64,000 nucleotides of DNA from Bacteroidales bacterium (GTDB taxonomy: Bacteria > Bacteroidota > Bacteroidia > Bacteroidales > VadinHA17), in contig JAIVHO010000037.1 in assembly GCA_020201035.1 (NCBI GenBank), forward strand, positions 1-64,000. Direction: 5' to 3'. The position numbers and the translations under genes are program-made. This document shows positions 26,730 through 34,682 of this stretch, one piece after another; the first letter of the stretch is position 1, and every line of letters starts with the position of its first letter. The notes below the pieces were generated by a model, which saw only the letters and a program-made list of their open reading frames with translations, was not told the origin of the DNA and ran no database searches.

Positions 26730-28151
26730 ATGGCAAATCTTAAACTTTCGCTGGGAATGATTCCTTCTACCATCAAGGTAGAACAAGCTGAAAATGACCT
26801 TATTAAGGAGTTTGAAAAACTCAAGGCCTTTGTCACTTCTGAAGAACTGGCCAGATACAATGAGCTTGACGCCAGGGTAAATTCATCTGATTTCAAACAG
26901 GAAAAGAGGGAGATTGAATCGCTCACCTACAAGGATTCGGAGGAATATAACCGGGAAAAGGAGTTCGGCAAACTTGCGAAATCGAAGGATATAAGGCAAT
27001 ACTTCAAGCTCCGTGACTCCAATGAACTGAAACGTTTCAGGGATCTCGACGGATCAGACCGGATTAAGAGATTTGAGGAACTCAGAGACATTGTCTCGTC
27101 TGCTTCTTTTAAGCAGAAATTTAAAAGCAAGGAGTTTAAGGGCTCTGAAGAGAAGAGGCTCCTCGAAGATTACAAAAGCCTTAAGGGAAACAGTGACGTT
27201 AAGTTCTTTTTTAAGTTCAGGGATTCAAAACCGTTTGCCCTATACAACAAAACTGAGGGTTCTACACGCCTGGCACGGTATGAGGAGTTAAAGGAATATA
27301 TCTCCACCGGGGAGTTCAAAAAGAGCAAAGAGTATCTCCTGGACAAAAAGCGTTTTGAAAAATCTGAACTATACCTCGTTGAACAGGAGTATCTCAAACT
27401 TAAGAGAAGTGATGATATAGTATGGTACTTCAAGGTTAAGGATTCTGATAAGTTTGATGTTCTGAAAAAGAGGGAAATTACCTTTTCAGATGAGTTTGAC
27501 GGGGATAGTCCTGATTCTGCAAAATGGATTTCCAATCTCTACTGGGGTGACAAACTGCTGAATGACCGCTATTCTCATGAATCTGATCTGCATTGCTTTA
27601 CAGAGAAAGATAATCTTGAAGTGAGAAGCAGCATTCTTAAAATAATTACCAGACCTGACAAAAAGGAAGGTAAAGTATGGAATCCTGAACTTGGCGGTTT
27701 CAGAACAAAAGAGTTTGCCTTTACATCAGGCATTGTCAGTACCGGAAAAAGCTTCAGGCAGAAATATGGCATCTTCAGTGCAAAGATCAAGCTTACTACA
27801 GGAGCAGGACCAAGGCATGCATTCTGGATGCTTTCAGATAAGATTACCCCACATATTGATATATGCCGTACTCAGCGCAATAAGGTCTGGATGGATTATT
27901 TCGGCAGTGACGGCTCAGCCAAAAAGAGTTCTGCCGGATCAAAATACGCCAGAGGGTTCTACATTTTCACTCTTGAATGGAAGCCTGATCTGCTTGTTTG
28001 GAAAATTAACGGCGTGGAGGTGATGCGTGTAACAAGGAATGTTCCCCATGAGGAGATGTATATTATTCTTTCTGGCGGACTTGACCAGCCGATTCATGGC
28101 ACTTCAGCGATGGAGGTAGACTGGGTGCGCGTTTACCAGTGGAAAAATTAA
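26730..28151 (+). CDS. Charged helical repeats fused to a catalytically altered GH16-like domain
   Basis: This 473-residue protein has two parts. Residues ~41-249 form three ~70-residue repeats (about 41-111, 112-181, 182-249). Each has a [RF]YEEL-like start, an SS/STxxFK segment and an end like YFKLRDS / FFKFRDS / YFKVKDS. They are rich in Lys, Glu and Asp and predicted helical. Residues 250-473 match the GH16 laminarinase fold: TFSDEFDG, KYGIFSAKIKL, AFWML, YIFTLEW and a final DWVRVYQW strand. The catalytic motif ExDxxE reads HIDICR (375-380), so both glutamates are lost. No signal peptide is seen. The ATG at 26730 is preferred over an in-frame TTG at 26682. It is likely a glycan-binding or structural protein. 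Confidence 0.75.
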   Translation: MANLKLSLGMIPSTIKVEQAENDLIKEFEKLKAFVTSEELARYNELDARVNSSDFKQEKREIESLTYKDSEEYNREKEFGKLAKSKDIRQYFKLRDSNELKRFRDLDGSDRIKRFEELRDIVSSASFKQKFKSKEFKGSEEKRLLEDYKSLKGNSDVKFFFKFRDSKPFALYNKTEGSTRLARYEELKEYISTGEFKKSKEYLLDKKRFEKSELYLVEQEYLKLKRSDDIVWYFKVKDSDKFDVLKKREITFSDEFDGDSPDSAKWISNLYWGDKLLNDRYSHESDLHCFTEKDNLEVRSSILKIITRPDKKEGKVWNPELGGFRTKEFAFTSGIVSTGKSFRQKYGIFSAKIKLTTGAGPRHAFWMLSDKITPHIDICRTQRNKVWMDYFGSDGSAKKSSAGSKYARGFYIFTLEWKPDLLVWKINGVEVMRVTRNVPHEEMYIILSGGLDQPIHGTSAMEVDWVRVYQWKN

Positions 28152-28161
28152 ATCTGACACC

Positions 28162-29811
28162 ATGAAAACCCGATTGATAATTCTCCTGATCATACTGACA
28201 GGGGCAGAGACTTCATTTGCACAACTACAGGAAATAGTATTCACCCGACAGGACACTCTACGGGGGAGTATAACCCCTGAAAGAGAGTGGTGGGATCTTG
28301 TCTGGTATCACCTTGATGTAACCGTGGAGCCTTCTGACAGCACCCTTAAAGGAAGCGTGGAGGTTGGCTACAGGGTAATTACTCCCCGCAGCAGAATGCA
28401 GATAGATCTTCAGCCTCCCATGGTTATAACATCAGTTACGGAAAACGGAAAAGAGCTCCCTTTCCGGGCCGATGGAAATGCATGGTTTATTGATATTCCC
28501 GTGAATAAGGAAAAAGGATCCTTTCACAAGATAACTGTCAATTACGGCGGCAAGCCAAAAGTCAGCCGGAGACCTCCATGGGATGGAGGAGTATCATGGA
28601 GAAATGATACTTCCGGAAATCCATGGATTGTCACTACCTGCCAGGGAGATGGTGCCAGTCTGTGGTGGCCGTGCAAGGATCATATGTACGATGAACCAGA
28701 CAGTATGATGATTTCAGTTACCGTTCCACGAGGGTTAAAGGGTGTGGCAAACGGACGACTGAGGAGTATGAAAGAAAACAGCGACGCCACAAGCACATGG
28801 CACTGGTTTGTCACCAACCCCATAAGTAACTATGTGGTAAATATCAATGTTGGTAATTATACACGTTTCGGGGAGATATTTAAAGGAGAAGCGGGAGATC
28901 TCGACTGTGATTACTGGGTTTTGCCGGAGAATCTTGAAAAGGCCAGGGTGCATTTTAGGCAGGCACCAATGATGCTGGAGGCCTTCGAGTACTGGTTTGG
29001 ACCCTACCCCTTCTATGAAGACAGCTATAAGCTGGTTGAGGTTCCCTACCCCGGAATGGAACACCAGAGTTCAGTTACCTACGGAAACGGCTACAGGAAC
29101 GGGTATGGCGGAAGGGATGTAAGTACAACCGGATGGGGCGACAAATTTGATTTTATCCTTATTCATGAATCGGGTCACGAATGGTTTGCCAATAATATCA
29201 CCTACCGTGATGTGGCTGATATGTGGATTCATGAGAGTTTTACAGCCTATTCGGAAGGACTTTATGTTGAGTACTGGTTCGGTAAGGATGCCGGAGCCGA
29301 ATACCTTCGTGGCATAAGGTCCAATATTGCAAATGACAGACCTGTTATCGGAATCTATAATGTTAACAAAGCCGGCTCAGGAGATATGTACCAGAAAGGG
29401 GCAACCATGCTTCATACCATAAGGCAGCTGGTTGATAATGATCATAAATGGAGGGGTATGCTGAGAGGACTTAATGATGAATTCCGGAACCAGACAGTAA
29501 CCACAAAGCAGATTGAAGATTTTATGATCAGCTATACCGGACTTGACCTGCAACCGGTATTTGACCAGTTTCTGCGCAACACATCCATTCCGGTGCTTGA
29601 ATACCGCTTTACAGACAACAGTCTGGTCTACAGATGGGGAAATGCCGTCAGGGGATTCAATATGCCTGTTAAGGTGATGATCGGAGATAAGGAGCTTATG
29701 CTTACTCCCGTGCAGGGCAGATGGAGCACACTTAATGACCTAAAGGGAGAATCACTGACCCTGCATCCCGGTTTTTATGCCGCATCGCTCAATATCATGG
29801 GAACCCGATGA
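28162..29811 (+). CDS. Secreted M1-family metallopeptidase
   Basis: The 549-residue protein has a signal peptide (cleavage near SFA at residue 20), an N-terminal beta domain and a gluzincin domain. Zinc ligands are H335 and H339 in HESGH and E358 in WIHESF, the exact HExxH-18-E spacing. The amino-terminus-binding motif reads GMEH (298-301) instead of the usual G(A/G)MEN. It lacks the large C-terminal helical domain of full M1 aminopeptidases. It probably cleaves peptides in the periplasm. It starts 10 bases after the GH16-like gene and its stop overlaps the start of tag by four bases. Confidence 0.88.
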   Translation: MKTRLIILLIILTGAETSFAQLQEIVFTRQDTLRGSITPEREWWDLVWYHLDVTVEPSDSTLKGSVEVGYRVITPRSRMQIDLQPPMVITSVTENGKELPFRADGNAWFIDIPVNKEKGSFHKITVNYGGKPKVSRRPPWDGGVSWRNDTSGNPWIVTTCQGDGASLWWPCKDHMYDEPDSMMISVTVPRGLKGVANGRLRSMKENSDATSTWHWFVTNPISNYVVNINVGNYTRFGEIFKGEAGDLDCDYWVLPENLEKARVHFRQAPMMLEAFEYWFGPYPFYEDSYKLVEVPYPGMEHQSSVTYGNGYRNGYGGRDVSTTGWGDKFDFILIHESGHEWFANNITYRDVADMWIHESFTAYSEGLYVEYWFGKDAGAEYLRGIRSNIANDRPVIGIYNVNKAGSGDMYQKGATMLHTIRQLVDNDHKWRGMLRGLNDEFRNQTVTTKQIEDFMISYTGLDLQPVFDQFLRNTSIPVLEYRFTDNSLVYRWGNAVRGFNMPVKVMIGDKELMLTPVQGRWSTLNDLKGESLTLHPGFYAASLNIMGTR

Positions 29812-30392
29812 GCATTGAACCGGAAGGCTGCCAGTGGCCGGGAAGTGATCCTCTCTATCAACATTACCATGATACGGAATGGGGTGTACCCGTGTATGAC
29901 GATGCCAGACTCTTTGAATTTCTGCTCCTTGAGACATTTCAGGCCGGTCTGAGTTGGATCACCATTCTGCGTAAAAGGGAGAATTTCCGCCGGGCATTCG
30001 ACGGTTTCAGCTATGAGGACATCTCAAATTACGGAAAGAAAGAGATCGAAAGAGCCATGTCAGATGCCTCAATAGTAAGGAACCGCCTTAAAATTGAGTC
30101 GGCAGTAACCAATGCCAGAGCCTTTATCAGGATTATTGAAAGATATGGTTCTTTCAGTCAGTTTATGTGGGCCTTTACCGATGGCACACCTATTATCAAC
30201 AGGTTCAGGTCGCAATCCGAAGTACCCGCAACAACATCCCTCTCCGACACCATAAGTAAAGAGTTACGTACCCTGGGCTTCAGGTTTACAGGTTCAACAG
30301 TTATCTATGCCCATATGCAGGCTACCGGAATGGTAAATGATCATCTGATTTCATGTTTCAGGCACAGCGAAATCTCCTCTCTTAACCATTAA
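29808..30392 (+). CDS. tag: DNA-3-methyladenine glycosylase I
   Basis: This 194-residue base-excision enzyme removes 3-methyladenine from alkylated DNA. It follows the Escherichia coli Tag sequence closely. The zinc ligands are C8, H21 (HYHDTEWG) and the H and C of NDHLISC. E42, in LLETFQAGLSW, is the base-recognition glutamate. It overlaps the M1 peptidase gene by four bases (ATGA), so it is probably made from the same mRNA despite its unrelated role. Confidence 0.95.
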   Translation: MSIEPEGCQWPGSDPLYQHYHDTEWGVPVYDDARLFEFLLLETFQAGLSWITILRKRENFRRAFDGFSYEDISNYGKKEIERAMSDASIVRNRLKIESAVTNARAFIRIIERYGSFSQFMWAFTDGTPIINRFRSQSEVPATTSLSDTISKELRTLGFRFTGSTVIYAHMQATGMVNDHLISCFRHSEISSLNH

Positions 30393-30403
30393 GGCTCTCT
30401 TTT

Positions 30404-30572
30404 TCGGTTATCCCGGCAAAACGCACTATAACGGCTCTTCAGATAAAACACCCTTTTAACAACTCAACTGCCAAATCTCCCTTTTTCCGGCTCAGCAGTC
30501 AAACCTCCACTTATAACGACTCAACCGCCAAACGTACTCTTTTTACGGCTGCACGGACAAATCACCCCGTGA
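30404..30572 (+). repeat. 28/29-bp direct repeat array, about six units
   Basis: Units begin near 30404, 30431, 30459, 30487, 30516 and 30545. The shared core is close to ACGGCTCAACYGYCAAAC, followed by a pyrimidine-rich stretch ending in four to five T. Spacing of 27-29 bases is regular although the units are 60-80% alike by eye. It occupies the gap between tag and the ECF sigma gene, directly before that gene's likely promoter. There are no unique spacers, so it is not a CRISPR array. Confidence 0.75.
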
Positions 30573-30597
30573 TTAAAATAAATTTATATCTATGCTG

Positions 30598-30605
30598 TAA
30601 CTTTG
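30598..30605 (+). promoter_or_regulatory. Possible -7 element (TAACTTTG) for the ECF sigma operon
   Basis: TAACTTTG matches the Bacteroidota -7 consensus and lies 36 bases before the sigma factor's start codon. No TTTG is found at the expected upstream distance, so the promoter may depend on an alternative sigma factor or an activator. The tandem repeat array ends just upstream. Confidence 0.4.
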
Positions 30606-30641
30606 CAGCTATATATCCGTCTCACTATTGTAAATTGAACT

Positions 30642-31124
30642 ATGACACCGGGAGAATATAACAGGGCAGCAGACGAATTCTCAGACCGCATCTACAGGTT
30701 TGTGCTCAAAAGCATGGGCGATCCCGGCAGGGCAGAAGATGTGGTACAGGACTGCTATGAGAAGCTCTGGGTAAATGTTACGGAGATAGATTTCAGTAAG
30801 GCAAGATCATGGCTTTTTACAACAGCATACAACAGGATGATTGATATCCTCAGAAGGGAAAAAAGAGTTATCTGCGAAGAGGAGTTCAGTGTTGAGGTTC
30901 AGTATTCTGACGGTTATTCAGATCTTAATGAGGTACTTCACCGCTGCCTTGAAAAACTGCCGGAGAACTGGAGATCCGTAATACTGCTGCGTGATTATGA
31001 GGGTTATTCCTACGAGGAGATAGCATCAGTTACCGGCCAGACAGATTCACAGGTCAAAATCAATATCTACCGCGGCAGGCTGGCCCTGAGAAGCATGATA
31101 GGAAAAATGGAGGCGGTTGTATAA
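30642..31124 (+). CDS. ECF RNA polymerase sigma factor
   Basis: The 160-residue protein has sigma region 2 (RAEDVVQDCYEKLWVN, then SWLFTTAYNRMIDILRREKR) and region 4 (LPENWRSVILLRDYEGYSYEEIA, then TDSQVKINIYRGRLALR), with only a short linker and no extra domain. It directs RNA polymerase to a small regulon. The next gene, starting one base inside its stop codon, encodes a membrane anti-sigma factor, and the third gene encodes an outer-membrane barrel. This trio is common in Bacteroidota envelope regulation. Confidence 0.93.
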   Translation: MTPGEYNRAADEFSDRIYRFVLKSMGDPGRAEDVVQDCYEKLWVNVTEIDFSKARSWLFTTAYNRMIDILRREKRVICEEEFSVEVQYSDGYSDLNEVLHRCLEKLPENWRSVILLRDYEGYSYEEIASVTGQTDSQVKINIYRGRLALRSMIGKMEAVV

Positions 31125-32467
31125 TGGAAAAAATTAACATCAATAACTACCCCGTCTGGATTACAGACTACTTCGACGGCACTCTTCCGGGTGACCGGGT
31201 TGAGGAGTTGTTTGCCTTCCTGTCAGAACATCCTGATCTGATGGAGGAGTTTGAGCAGTATGATTATGCCCCTCTCCACCCCAGTCTGTCGGTCCGATCA
31301 CTTAGAAAAAACCTTACCAGAGGATTCGGGGACCTTGCCCTGTCTCAGCAGGAGGAGTTAATTGCCGCATTGGCTGAAGGAGACATTACTGGTGAAGAGG
31401 CTGAAGAGATTTTAAGCTATATTGATGGCTCACCCCACCTGGCAGGCCTTTACCGGTCACTTAAAGATATCCGTCTGGTACCTGACCATATACCTTTTCC
31501 CGAAAAAAAATCACTTAAGCGCTATCCACCCGTGCCCCGGTTTCATAAAGCAGTTGTTACATTACTGACAGCGGCTGCTTCAATTGCGATTCTTTTCAGT
31601 TTCTCAATTCTTCTTAACAGGGATAAACCTCTTTCTGTACCCCTTACCGGTTCAGCTCAAATTGATCCGGTAATTATAATCGAAAGGGAGAGAAGTAACA
31701 GCCGGTCCACAGCAGAAAATGTAGCCTCAAAACCCGAAGAGGCCGAATCGTCAGAGAACAGTAATGAGGTTAAAAGCTTATCCTCATTCAACACAACATC
31801 GGAGAATGACACCAGTGTTGGCAGAACTGCCGATGAAGGCAACAGAAGAGCCGTAACTGCCGAGAATGACACCAGTGTTGGCAGAACTGCCGATGAAGGC
31901 AACAGAAGAGCTGCAACTGCGGATGTCAGCACTTATGGTCAGGCAATTACCGGCAACGATACATCAGACAGATTACCTGTGAGACAGAAAATCACTGCCG
32001 GCATAACAGAGGAAAAAGAGTTGCAGGGAAACGGTATCGAGGCAGCCGCACGGGAGGAGAACAGGTCGGAAAGTGATAACAGAAGAGATAATGAGCAGCC
32101 TAAAGGCAACTATAACCTTTCCCTTATCAGAGAGCATTCAACGCCCAGCATTAAGGAGGGCCCCTCTGCTGCTGCGCAACTCGCAGAAATGGTTCCCATT
32201 GAAGTTACAGAAAATGACTATAGCGGAAGTCCGCGCGAATTTATTGCCAAAAACTTCAGGAAGCTGGCCTTTAACGATCAAAACGCCTCATCTGATCGGC
32301 TGAAGCCCATAGAGCTGGCAGAAGCCACCGTCACAGGAATCAATAAACTGCTGGGGTGGGAGATGAAGCTTGAAAAAAAGAACGATGATAACGGAACCAT
32401 GAACAGTATCAGTTTTGCCTCCCAGCTGGTAAAATTTGACCATAATTTAAAAACCAGCGGTAACTAG
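31124..32467 (+). CDS. Membrane anti-sigma factor with periplasmic low-complexity region
   Basis: This 447-residue protein has a cytoplasmic N-terminal domain (about 1-140) that begins NNYPVWITDYFDGTLPG, typical of Bacteroidota anti-sigma factors that lack the zinc motif. One membrane helix follows at ~146-165. The ~280-residue periplasmic part is polar and low in hydrophobics. Residues 227-266 are a perfect-length tandem repeat of 20 residues (ENDTSVGRTADEGNRRAVTA type). Start and sigma stop overlap (TAATG), implying coupled translation and a fixed ratio. It probably holds the ECF sigma factor until an envelope signal arrives. Confidence 0.82.
   Translation: MEKININNYPVWITDYFDGTLPGDRVEELFAFLSEHPDLMEEFEQYDYAPLHPSLSVRSLRKNLTRGFGDLALSQQEELIAALAEGDITGEEAEEILSYIDGSPHLAGLYRSLKDIRLVPDHIPFPEKKSLKRYPPVPRFHKAVVTLLTAAASIAILFSFSILLNRDKPLSVPLTGSAQIDPVIIIERERSNSRSTAENVASKPEEAESSENSNEVKSLSSFNTTSENDTSVGRTADEGNRRAVTAENDTSVGRTADEGNRRAATADVSTYGQAITGNDTSDRLPVRQKITAGITEEKELQGNGIEAAAREENRSESDNRRDNEQPKGNYNLSLIREHSTPSIKEGPSAAAQLAEMVPIEVTENDYSGSPREFIAKNFRKLAFNDQNASSDRLKPIELAEATVTGINKLLGWEMKLEKKNDDNGTMNSISFASQLVKFDHNLKTSGN
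31802..31921 (+). repeat. In-frame 60-bp tandem duplication in the anti-sigma gene
   Basis: Two 60-base units (31802-31861 and 31862-31921) differ at only a few bases near their ends. They encode two nearly identical 20-residue blocks in the periplasmic domain. Such high nucleotide identity shows that the duplication is recent. Confidence 0.92.
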
Positions 32468-32522
32468 CTGTAACTTTTCCTGGACAGGTTCGTCTCAGGA
32501 AAAACAATTAATCTTAAAAACC

Positions 32523-32662
32523 ATGAAACGAACATGATACTTTTTAAGCATAAATATCACAAAAGAATATGTTTAAAAAATATTATGCGAGAGCGAAGCG
32601 GTTCCATTCGTTCTCAAATTTTTAATTAATTTCTTGTCAGATAATTACAAAATTTTAAACGT
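32523..32662 (+). repeat. Dispersed ~140-bp leader element, copy A
   Basis: This element reaches exactly to the start codon of the outer-membrane barrel gene. Near-identical copies precede the genes at 48947 and 57768. It begins with ATGAAACGAAC, contains an AT-rich part with a weak -7-like TATGTTTA at 32568-32575, and then a hairpin (GAGAGCGAA at 32589-32597 with TTCGTTCTC at 32607-32615). It ends in AATTACAAAATTTTAAAC just before ATGAAAA. Copy A separates the barrel gene from its sigma/anti-sigma partners. Confidence 0.88.
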
Positions 32663-33649
32663 ATGAAAAGAGTAGTACTGGTAATTACAGCCATATCCCT
32701 TATGCTAAATGTAGTTTGTGCCACCGGCCAGGTAAAGGGAGAAGAGAAAGAAGAAACAACAAAAGTTACTGAAGTTAATAGCTCAGAAACCGTCATCTCA
32801 ATCGGTGATGACCGTATGAAGGTCGAAAGCAGCGAGGATATCACCACCGTCAGGCTTGGAAGCAGAATAGTAACAATAACATCCGGCGAGAAGGGTCCAA
32901 AAATGAATATTGAGAAAATAGTCAGGGATGAGGATATTCCGGATCAGGAGATGTTAACCTGTAACGAAGGTACAGGCCGTTATGATGATGGGCACAGCAG
33001 CTATCCCTCCAGGTTCAGATTCAGGCCTCACTGGTCAGGGTTTGAATTCGGTTTCAACAACTACCTGGCTACGGGATACGAAAGCACACTTCCGGACGAA
33101 TATAATTTTATGGATCTTAACACCGGAAAATCTTTTAATGTAAATATTAATTTCGGACAGCTGGGTATTGGATTCACCCGCCATTTTGGAATGGTAACAG
33201 GCATGGGTCTTCAGTTTAATGACTATGTTTTTGAGGGCAATAACAATCTCATGAAGGATGAGAACGGGGTAATTGTGGAGTATGACGCCGGAGTAGACGG
33301 TTTAGTGCTTGACAAATCAAAACTCTCCACCACATATTTCGTAATGCCCCTGTTGTTTGAGTTACAGATTCCTGTTGATAGACATAACACAATTAATATT
33401 GCCGCAGGAATGATTGGAGGAGCAAAGATAGCCTCAAGAACAAAGATGGTTTATCACGATGATGGCAAGCAAAAAATCAAGGAGAAGAATGATTACAGTC
33501 TGAACCTCCTGAGGTACGGTCCAACTGTGCGACTGGGATATGAAAGTTTTCAGGTTTATGCAACATACTATATGAACGGACTCTTTAAGGAGAACAAGGG
33601 CCCCGAGCTCTACCCTGTCCAGATCGGTGTCGCATTTACCCTTGACTGA
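32663..33649 (+). CDS. Outer-membrane beta-barrel protein of the ECF trio
   Basis: The 328-residue protein has a signal peptide ending near CATGQ, a charged linker (residues ~24-105, EEKEETTKV and similar) and a C-terminal beta-barrel of the PorT/OMP_b-brl type (HWSGFEFGFNNYLA onward, ending VGVAF-like LYPVQIGVAFTLD). It follows the sigma and anti-sigma genes and is probably either the envelope target or the sensor for that regulatory pair. Its start codon abuts leader copy A, so it may also be expressed separately from the operon. Confidence 0.75.
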   Translation: MKRVVLVITAISLMLNVVCATGQVKGEEKEETTKVTEVNSSETVISIGDDRMKVESSEDITTVRLGSRIVTITSGEKGPKMNIEKIVRDEDIPDQEMLTCNEGTGRYDDGHSSYPSRFRFRPHWSGFEFGFNNYLATGYESTLPDEYNFMDLNTGKSFNVNINFGQLGIGFTRHFGMVTGMGLQFNDYVFEGNNNLMKDENGVIVEYDAGVDGLVLDKSKLSTTYFVMPLLFELQIPVDRHNTINIAAGMIGGAKIASRTKMVYHDDGKQKIKEKNDYSLNLLRYGPTVRLGYESFQVYATYYMNGLFKENKGPELYPVQIGVAFTLD

Positions 33650-33683
33650 AAAACAGCACCGGAGTTGTCGGCTTACAGCGGGC

Positions 33684-33820
33684 AGCAGTCGGAACCGACC
33701 GGCAGTAACGGAGAAACCACCGGACAGAACTGAAAATAACGCACAGCAGCCAGAACCAGCCGGCAGTAGCAGAAGAGGTACCGGAGTGATCTGAGTACCG
33801 ACCGGAGTAATCTGAAAGTG
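33684..33820 (+). repeat. Degenerate purine-rich intergenic repeats
   Basis: An AGCAG(T/C)C(G/A)GAACC..CCGGCAGTA segment occurs at about 33684 and 33745 (61-base period), and ACCGGAGT(G/A)ATCTGA occurs at about 33779 and 33800. The composition resembles the array at 25183-25345. It follows the barrel gene and precedes a terminator. Confidence 0.5.
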
Positions 33821-33835
33821 TTCAGAAAAAGCAGT

Positions 33836-33868
33836 GGGTATTCCAATAACGGGATACCCCTGTTTTTT
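33836..33868 (+). terminator. Rho-independent terminator
   Basis: GGGTATTCC at 33836-33844 pairs with GGGATACCC at 33851-33859 (nine pairs, one G-U) around a six-base loop. A run of six T follows at 33863-33868. It would end transcripts of the sigma/anti-sigma/barrel region before the ThiF-like gene. Confidence 0.75.
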
Positions 33869-33869
33869 C

Positions 33870-33877
33870 TATATTTG
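33870..33877 (+). promoter_or_regulatory. Possible -7 element (TATATTTG) for the ThiF-like gene
   Basis: TATATTTG matches the TAnnTTTG consensus, lies just after the terminator and 20 bases before the start codon at 33898. The expected -33 TTTG falls in the terminator loop and is not present, so support is partial. Confidence 0.4.
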
Positions 33878-33897
33878 CTGAAATAAACCTTCATATA

Positions 33898-34650
33898 ATG
33901 GAGCAACTTACAAACAGGGAGATAAAAAGATATGAAAAGCATATCATGCTTCCGGAAATCGGGATTGAGGGACAGATTAAGATACGTAACTCATCAGTTG
34001 CCGTAGTGGGTGCGGGCGGACTGGGATGTCCGGTTTTGCAGTATCTTACGGCAGCAGGTGTTGGCAAAATTGGAATTGTGGAATATGACATGGTAGATGA
34101 AAGCAATCTGCAGCGTCAGATTCTATACGGCTCTGCCGACAAGGGCAAGCTCAAATCGATAATCTCGCGTGACAGGCTCAATCTGATGAATGATCAGGTT
34201 GAGATAACCCTGTTTAACATCAGGCTGGATAATAAAAATTCAGAAAAGATACTTCAGGGTTATGATATAATTGTTGATGCAACGGATAACTACTCCACCA
34301 GATATGTTATCAGTGATGCCTCTGTGAAGCTGGACAGGCCAATGGTTCATGGTGCCATATATAAGTTTGAAGGACAGGTTTCCGTATTTAACTATATGAA
34401 TGGTCCTTCATACCGCTGTTACAATCCGGAGCCGGAATTGAAGAAAGGTGACCCGGCACCTGCGGAAACAGGACTTTTGGGAGTACTGCCGGGAATTACC
34501 GGCACCTACATGGCAACAGAAGTACTGAAGATAATAACAGGTACCGGAAATGTTCTTTCAGGCAGGGTTCTTGTATTCAATATTCTTAAAAACACCTCCT
34601 ATACAATTGAGATATCCAGAAATCCTGATAATTTCTTAATAACAGGATAA
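33898..34650 (+). CDS. MoeB/ThiF/HesA-family E1-like adenylating enzyme, zinc site lost
   Basis: The 250-residue protein has the Rossmann ATP site (AVVGAGGLGCPVLQYL), the arginine-bearing SNLQRQ segment and DATDNYSTRYV, as in enzymes that adenylate the C-terminus of ThiS or MoaD. Family members usually carry two CxxC pairs for zinc. Here the first reads SYRC and the second, expected after RNP near the C-terminus, reads DNFLITG, so three of four cysteines are missing. No thiS, moaD or moaE gene is nearby. It begins after a terminator and is followed 32 bases later by pepE. The substrate is uncertain. Confidence 0.85.
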   Translation: MEQLTNREIKRYEKHIMLPEIGIEGQIKIRNSSVAVVGAGGLGCPVLQYLTAAGVGKIGIVEYDMVDESNLQRQILYGSADKGKLKSIISRDRLNLMNDQVEITLFNIRLDNKNSEKILQGYDIIVDATDNYSTRYVISDASVKLDRPMVHGAIYKFEGQVSVFNYMNGPSYRCYNPEPELKKGDPAPAETGLLGVLPGITGTYMATEVLKIITGTGNVLSGRVLVFNILKNTSYTIEISRNPDNFLITG

Positions 34651-34682
34651 TTTTTTCGTTTAATATTTAAATTTTACACAAT

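Noticed and set aside
30404..30572. Possible CRISPR array (regular 28/29-bp repeats)
   Set aside because: The repeats follow each other with no unique spacers, they are degenerate, and no cas genes are present.
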